Below are positions 12,001 through 15,906 of a stretch of DNA of 15,906 nucleotides, in pieces (the stretch's first letter is position 1; every line of letters begins with the position of its first letter). The notes below the pieces were generated by a model. That model saw only the letters and a program-made list of their open reading frames with translations, had not been told where the DNA came from and did not search any database. Both the position numbers and the translations under genes were made by a program. The stretch spans positions 1 to 15,906 of the forward strand of contig CAZBWV010000119.1 in assembly GCA_964495805.1 (NCBI GenBank), read 5' to 3'. This DNA comes from JALXCH01 sp964495805 (lineage in GTDB: Bacteria; Calditrichota; Calditrichia; RBG-13-44-9).

Positions 12001-12572
12001 AGGCGCACCAGTTCCTGCTCGGTGCTATCCAACCGGCGCAGGGCGGATTTTCGGCGCAATTTGTATTTCTTAATCCCCGCTGCTTCTTCGAACAACCGGC
12101 GCCGCTCCTCTGCGTTATCGCTGAGAATCTGTTCCACCATCTTCAGCTCAATCACCGAATAGGCATCGGCGCCCATGCCGGTATCCGCAAACAGATCGAT
12201 GATGTCCTTTAACCGCACCGGACGGTTATTTAGCAAATATTCGCTTTCGCCGGAGCGGTACAAGCGACGGGTAATTTTAACTTCTGTATAGATGGAAGGC
12301 AGGATGTTTTTGTTGTTTTCGATGTAGAGGGAAACCTCGGCCATACTCAGTGGTTTGCGCGTAGCCGTACCGTTGAAGATAATGTTTTCCATACGGTCCA
12401 GTCGCAGTACGGAAGGCCGTTGCTCTCCCAACACCCAGCGTATGGCATCCACAATATTCGATTTTCCACAGCCATTGGGACCAATGATTGCTGTAATTCC
12501 ATCTTCAAACCGAAAAACCGCTTTCTGAGCGAATGATTTAAATCCGAAAATTTCTAATTTTGATAAATACAT
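9033..12572 (-). CDS. smc: Chromosome segregation ATPase SMC
   Basis: Structural maintenance of chromosomes ATPase, 1179 aa, normal length; it forms ring-shaped dimers with ScpA/ScpB that organise the nucleoid. The N-terminal head has Walker A GPNGCGKS (31-38) and 'SVIELKMVEQIL' (139-150) followed by 'FEEAAGIKKYKLRRK' (161-175). Long Glu/Gln/Arg-rich coiled coils run from about 175 to 510 and 670 to 1000. The hinge is at about 519-665 ('GGLIDTLANLV' to 'GDWGHITGGE'). The C-terminal head has the signature 'LSMMSAGEKTL' (1087-1097) and Walker B 'FCILDEVDAPLDD' (1113-1125). Most SMCs have SGGE where this has SAGE (1090-1093). The ATG at 12572 starts the usual MYLxKLExFGFKSF N-terminus. It lies 19 bp after the pseudo-glycosidase gene. 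scpA, scpB and ftsY are not in the window. Confidence 0.98.
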   Translation of the reverse strand: MYLSKLEIFGFKSFAQKAVFRFEDGITAIIGPNGCGKSNIVDAIRWVLGEQRPSVLRLDRMENIIFNGTATRKPLSMAEVSLYIENNKNILPSIYTEVKITRRLYRSGESEYLLNNRPVRLKDIIDLFADTGMGADAYSVIELKMVEQILSDNAEERRRLFEEAAGIKKYKLRRKSALRRLDSTEQELVRLNDVIAEVQKTVNSLSRQVGKARRYHQFKGELKEKEIFLFQLRLQNYQAQLEPLLEERNQIAQNRERLSKEVASSEAELEKLQVRAVDLEQKFRTVAVRLNEYDEKIRQREEKVRLNDQRIESHQEAIRRWEQEILQLQESIEKLKQEAEALKAEKVRVEREAGELKEAYQQQANHQLEVENRVEQAREKYRAFREENQTLLEALSSQREEYQRLSIRLNALTERLEKLEKIRQEVHRQHQEKETTVGELEEELENARADAELFRREQDNLRNRLKTLSAEISRLEEQRNQLLGKLEQVKSRREFLERLITSYEGFSESVQYVMSRRKQFGGLIDTLANLVDTSEKYRPALESYLQEIANYLVVEEENTAREILQEIRHHKKGRLTLVPLSLLHPARNGAADPSVFNGKAVPLKQVVNFDKQYQKLFNFLFDRVIVVPNMESGLSWYKKHPEFNYLTLEGEFIGDWGHITGGESGRSVNLIGRKQQFARLQEEYERLRQQFQTVEEQLSRLRQESQERENKLQEFTRLLEEQQTNVRQLEQRWHQQQYETRRLHERLEELRTETDQLRQEVEQLRSKADKLKPQIHQADLKQQQYRETEEQLNRQVEEAEREYRQVAHQVQKLQMEYLSKQNRLNELARKEEYLNTRRKETRQRIEQLHQEIAEFQGEITRFREENTRLRKELEQLYQQRDAVEKEKEEVESQYQGLKSLIMAREEAAKKLHRRWNQAQERFRELELHIRELEVKQKTLQEQMEEQYGEDLRRFLEEHPIPEGATPGQLQEEIATLRRKIEALGEVNPLAVKEYEREKERLDFLKNQQEDLLKAKSELMETIRKLNKTARALFLETFEKISANFQTVFSKFFENGEGQLRLVESDDPLEANIDIRVHIKGRNLSTLSMMSAGEKTLTAISLLFSIYLVKPSPFCILDEVDAPLDDVNIARYTHALKEFSNNTQFILVTHNKMTMQAAQAMYGITMEEPGVSKVVSVRLD

Positions 12573-12591
12573 TTGATTTTTTACTTCCCTA

Positions 12592-15144
12592 TCAGGATAA
12601 TCCCCGGTAAAGCTGTATTAAAAAGCGCACATGGTTTATCAGATGGGTGGTTTGCTGATAATACCAGAGCAATCCAGCAACTACCACCACCAGCAGCACG
12701 ATAGCAAATAGAAAGACCCGCGTATAAGGCACATCTAACATTACGCGGGTACCGTTTATCCATCGCAAAACATACCAGGCGTGGAAATATAACAGAACGG
12801 CCATTAAAATCCAATAGGAATTCAACACAATCAGCAGGTTGTAAAAGAACATTCCGATGGGTAGCAGAATCAGAAATGGTGCCGCCGACCAGGCACTGAC
12901 TGCCAGCGCCTGACGGGTGCGAATGCGCTCTTCCACCACAAAATCGGCCAGCCGAATGGGAAGGGCCATCAGCAAAAATAGCAGCATGTTCAACAAAGTT
13001 AGCAGAGGAACCATTAAAATCGGTTTCCAGATAAGAGAACTGATCAGGTATTTGAGATGTGCATTCGGAACAATGAGTGAGAGGAAGTAATCCACAAACA
13101 GATTGTTGCGAAAGAAATAGAAAATGCCCTCCTGCATCAGAGCACCGCTCAATGCAATGGTGAAAATCAGGTAGAAGTTTTCGCCATAGGAGATGATGCG
13201 TCGTTCGTGCAGATCGGTGAAAAAACCGTGCGGTTTGCGGATGGAACGGTGAACGTTCTGGCGAAACTCGTATAATCCCCGGTAAACCACCATGAAGACC
13301 AGAAAGTTAATTAATCCCACCAGAATAAAAATCACTGTTCCGAAATTTTTTCGTTCGGAAGCGGGTTTTACCTGTTTCAGTTCTGCGGGATGCATTTGCA
13401 GGATTCGGCGGGCTTCCGGTTTCAGGTTCCGCTGCAGAGTAAACAACCCCAGGGAGTTAATACGAAAATCGTTTTGCGGACCGGCCTGGAGCGAGGGTGT
13501 TTCCAGCACGTAATCGGAATAGGTGAGAACAAACTGTCCGGCCAGGCGGTGCCGAAATTGCCGCTGTTTCAGCCGAACAAACAACTCGGCAGTCTGCCGC
13601 ATATCATCTGTAATGGCTGTGGTATCCACCCGGTAGGAGATGGCTTTGGAAAGACCGGAAAACATCACCGCATTGTCGGGATGCATCAGGCGAAAATACA
13701 GCGGCAGAGTACCCACCAGATAGTTTCGGGACAGTACTTCCAGCATCAACGGACGGGGAATGGGTTGACCAAGCGCCTGCGGAAACGGTGTATCCAGATA
13801 GGCAATCTTTCCGTGTGATTCCACCAGCCCCATTAGCTCCTGACAAAAGGGATGGTTCCGCAGGGAATCTACTGCAAATGGACAGGGTAAACCAATTCCC
13901 ACCACCGAAGGATGCCCTTCCACCATTTGAATAAACGTTTGCAGGTAAGAATAGAGACTTTTCTGAAACAACGAATCGCGAAAAATATTCGGACCCAATC
14001 CGGTAAACGGCATATCCTGAAAACACAGAATTCCCAGCGAATCGGTAAGCTGGTAAAATGCTTCGGGCATGGGATAAAAGCCCACCCGCACGGAATTAAA
14101 GCCTTTTTCCCGAATGCGAAGCAAATCCCGGCGCATGAGTCCTACATCGGGCAAACGCACCCCCTCCGGATTCTGAAAAATGTAGTTTATTCCATTTAGA
14201 TAAATGAGCGTATCGTTTAGGTAAAAATGTTTCTGGCGTACCTGAGCGGTACGAAGTGCCCAGGGGCGCCACACTTCGTCGCGTAATTGTCCATCCTGCC
14301 ATACCTGAAGAATCACCTGGTACAAAGCAGGCCGTCGCGGGCTCCAGGGGTGTGGTGCGGGAAATTGCACCTGAAAATCGAAACTGGCGCTGCGACGCAG
14401 AGTGTCCATCGTTTCCGGGAAGGTTTGCTGAAACAGAAGACGATTTTGACCGGTAACCAGCAGACGAAACTCAAGTTGCGCCGGTAAAGATTCACTGGAT
14501 TTAACCTCTGCCCTACCGCTTAAAAAGATAGAATCGTTTTTTGCTTCCGTATGGAATTGAAAGCCAGGCAGGAAAAGCTCCGGTAGCTCTTCGAGATATA
14601 CCACGTCCCATACTCCCGGATCCACTGCGGGCAGATTCACCGGGATCCAGAGTGGAAATTCCCCGGCTTTTCGCTGATAAGGTTCGACCTGGATGCTCAG
14701 AACGTTTGTGCTATCCTGAAGCATCTCGGCCGGTACGTATAAAGTGAGCGGTAAAAAATTCTGTGAGCCTTGAAATAAAATTTTATTGTTTAATTGCACC
14801 AGGCAGTTTCCGTTCAAACCGGTGAGATGCAAATAATAGTGTCGGCTGGAGATGGGGAACCGGGGAAAGGTTTTGCGGAAGATCAATGGCTTTTTCCAGT
14901 GAAATACCATGGGGACACTTACAGAAGTAACCGGTTCCCGGTGGTTTTCTTCAAAAACCTGGTACTTTCCGGTTAAAGGGATGACTTTTCGAGTCGCAGG
15001 TAATTTGTTGTGTATTTCGGAAAAGCGCTTTTGCACCATCTGCGGAGAGGAAGAATAAAAAATCAGTTGTTCCGCTCCCATCACCACTCCACTTCCCACC
15101 AACATCCCGAGCCAGACCAGCCAAACATTCACCAGGTTTCTCAT
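12592..15144 (-). CDS. Exported GH2-fold protein lacking both catalytic glutamates, fused to a C-terminal multi-pass membrane domain
   Basis: 850 aa from the ATG at 15144. MRNLVNVWLVWLGMLVGSGVVMGA is a signal peptide. A beta-sandwich resembling the GH2 sugar-binding domain lies at about 75-190 ('LIFRKTFPRF', 'FPLWIPVNLP..PGVWDVVYLEE') and an Ig-like domain at about 190-300 ('PWSPRRPALYQVIL'). A GH2-type TIM barrel runs from about 306 to 590 ('FYLNDTLIYLNGINY', 'DLLRIREKGFNSVRVGFYP', 'HPSVVGIGLPCPF'). Where active GH2 enzymes have the Asn-Glu acid/base pair, this has Cys421-Pro422; where the nucleophile Glu is expected it has Gly497 in 'MFSGLSKA'. Six or so transmembrane helices follow (about 603-622, 655-678, 700-732, 750-772, 774-794, 808-828); the stretch 'SAWSAAPFLILLPIG' faintly recalls Yip1-type domains. 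I infer a membrane-anchored, periplasmic, probably non-hydrolytic carbohydrate-binding or sensing protein. An upstream ATG (15222) is less likely: it adds 26 residues and lacks a ribosome site. The gene is 19 bp upstream of smc. Confidence 0.87.
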   Translation of the reverse strand: MRNLVNVWLVWLGMLVGSGVVMGAEQLIFYSSSPQMVQKRFSEIHNKLPATRKVIPLTGKYQVFEENHREPVTSVSVPMVFHWKKPLIFRKTFPRFPISSRHYYLHLTGLNGNCLVQLNNKILFQGSQNFLPLTLYVPAEMLQDSTNVLSIQVEPYQRKAGEFPLWIPVNLPAVDPGVWDVVYLEELPELFLPGFQFHTEAKNDSIFLSGRAEVKSSESLPAQLEFRLLVTGQNRLLFQQTFPETMDTLRRSASFDFQVQFPAPHPWSPRRPALYQVILQVWQDGQLRDEVWRPWALRTAQVRQKHFYLNDTLIYLNGINYIFQNPEGVRLPDVGLMRRDLLRIREKGFNSVRVGFYPMPEAFYQLTDSLGILCFQDMPFTGLGPNIFRDSLFQKSLYSYLQTFIQMVEGHPSVVGIGLPCPFAVDSLRNHPFCQELMGLVESHGKIAYLDTPFPQALGQPIPRPLMLEVLSRNYLVGTLPLYFRLMHPDNAVMFSGLSKAISYRVDTTAITDDMRQTAELFVRLKQRQFRHRLAGQFVLTYSDYVLETPSLQAGPQNDFRINSLGLFTLQRNLKPEARRILQMHPAELKQVKPASERKNFGTVIFILVGLINFLVFMVVYRGLYEFRQNVHRSIRKPHGFFTDLHERRIISYGENFYLIFTIALSGALMQEGIFYFFRNNLFVDYFLSLIVPNAHLKYLISSLIWKPILMVPLLTLLNMLLFLLMALPIRLADFVVEERIRTRQALAVSAWSAAPFLILLPIGMFFYNLLIVLNSYWILMAVLLYFHAWYVLRWINGTRVMLDVPYTRVFLFAIVLLVVVVAGLLWYYQQTTHLINHVRFLIQLYRGLS

Positions 15145-15150
15145 TCGCTT

Positions 15151-15154
15151 CTCC
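15151..15154 (-). promoter_or_regulatory. Shine-Dalgarno deciding the start of the GH2-like gene
   Basis: On the minus strand GGAG is followed by a 6-nt spacer (AAGCGA) and ATG at 15144, which begins a textbook signal peptide. The longer alternative from 15222 has no such site and would bury the signal peptide behind 26 residues. Confidence 0.65.
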
Positions 15155-15166
15155 AGATTTTTGGAA

Positions 15167-15195
15167 ATAATAATAAAATTCCCGCAATAAAGCAA
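15167..15195 (-). promoter_or_regulatory. Candidate sigma-70-type promoter of the GH2-like/smc transcription unit
   Basis: On the minus strand TTGCTT (15190-15195), a 17-bp spacer and TATTAT (15167-15172) match the vegetative promoter pattern well. They would start transcription near 15160, just before the GGAG site and the ATG at 15144. The promoter would sit inside the longer open frame from 15222, which is another reason to prefer the shorter protein. Prediction from consensus only; FCB bacteria often use different promoter motifs. Confidence 0.4.
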
Positions 15196-15317
15196 AAACA
15201 GTTCAAAGTACATGGAAGGCATTGTTTGTGAAAAGGGAAATCAATCAATTGGATTCTATCCATTGATTTGAAATATTTTGTTTTGATGAATAGAATGAAA
15301 CGGGATGACGTTTTAAT

Positions 15318-15608
15318 GAGATTCCTCCACTCCGCTCCTCACTCCGTTCGTCGCTCCAGTCGGAATGACAGCGAACTCTTGTGTCACCCCGAGCGGTGCG
15401 CCAGCGGAGTCGAGGGGACTCATCTCCTATCCGTTTTGCAACTGAAAAAAATTAGACAGGATAAACAGGATGGAACAGGATTAATTTGTAAAAAGAATTT
15501 AAAAGCAATATAGTATTGAAATCAATCAAACATAAAATCCATTCATCATCCTGAAAATTCTGTTCATCCTGTCAAAAAAAAATTTCAAGAGGGATGAACA
15601 GGATGGTG
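15318..15608 (-). repeat. Composite intergenic repeat, unit C (right pair, minus orientation)
   Basis: This is the same composite unit as at 261-893 but in the opposite orientation. It runs from CACCATCCTGTTCAT (complement of 15594-15608) through the CAGGAT cluster at 15547-15573, the AT-rich spacer and the facing cluster at 15455-15482. The CCCCTCGACTCCGCT block (15402-15416 on the plus strand as its complement) and the ATTCCGAC...GGAATCTC block (15318-15366) follow. GACAGGAT (15455-15462) pairs with ATCCTGTC (15566-15573). ACTCCG (15329-15334) faces CGGAAT (15361-15366), again with one wobble. It lies upstream of the GH2-like gene. Confidence 0.9.
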
Positions 15609-15906
15609 CTCTTCAGAGATTCCTCCATTCCGCTCCTCACTCCGTTCGTCGCTCCAGTCGGAATGACAGCGAACTGCCGGGTCACACCCAGCAGAGCGAA
15701 AGCGGAGTCGAGGGGTCTCATCTTCGATCCGGCTTTTTCCTGAAAAGAATTTTTGGACAGGATATACAGGATGAGACAGGATTAATTTTAAAAAAAAGGA
15801 AGTAGAAGCAATATAGAGTTGACATCAATCACACATTAGAATCCATTGATCATCCTGAAAATCCTGTTCATCCTGTCTAAAAAAATTAAAGCTGGATGAA
15901 CTGAAT
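15609..15906 (-). repeat. Composite intergenic repeat, unit D (right pair, minus orientation, reaches window edge)
   Basis: The GAGATTCCTCC block recurs at 15616, exactly 298 bp after its copy in unit C. GACAGGAT (15756-15763) pairs with ATCCTGTC (15870-15877), and ATTCCG (15627-15632) pairs perfectly with CGGAAT (15659-15664). The GC-rich block (around 15680-15715) has diverged more than in the other copies. The unit runs to the end of the window, so further tandem copies may follow. Confidence 0.9.

Overview
The window most likely comes from a bacterium of the FCB superphylum, perhaps Calditrichota, Ignavibacteria or KSB1-like. Three things suggest this: a secreted protease with a Por/type IX-style C-terminal sorting domain carrying the YPNPFNP motif; an SMC protein with the 'SVIELKMVEQIL' segment instead of the usual 'GQG' form; and generally weak Shine-Dalgarno sequences with AT-rich leaders around genes of about 50% GC. 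The phylum is inferred from motifs, not from a search.

Layout. Positions 1-144 hold the first 48 codons of a minus-strand membrane protein cut by the window edge. Positions 145-1040 are non-coding and hold two tandem copies (about 261-544 and 545-893) of a composite repeat of roughly 285-300 bp. Next come a minus-strand nicotinate phosphoribosyltransferase (pncB, 1041-2432) and a divergent plus-strand uvrA (2626-5484). uvrA converges on a minus-strand secreted subtilisin-like protease (5746-8862), and two hairpins in the gap look like terminators. Upstream of the protease on the same strand are smc (9033-12572) and, 19 bp further upstream, a gene for a degenerate family 2 glycosidase fused to a multi-pass membrane domain (12592-15144). 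Positions 15145-15906 hold that gene's probable promoter and two more copies of the same repeat, inverted relative to the left pair.

How the genes relate. NAD salvage (pncB), nucleotide excision repair (uvrA) and chromosome organisation (smc) are housekeeping functions without an obvious shared pathway. The pseudo-glycosidase and smc are close enough to be co-transcribed; the protease lies about 170 bp after smc and may have its own promoter. There is no phage, transposase, CRISPR array, tRNA or rRNA that I can recognise.

The two most interesting items are the membrane-anchored GH2-like protein, in which both catalytic glutamates appear to be replaced, and the family of structured repeats, which sits as inverted pairs around a block of about 14.4 kb and shows wobble-compatible changes in a conserved stem.
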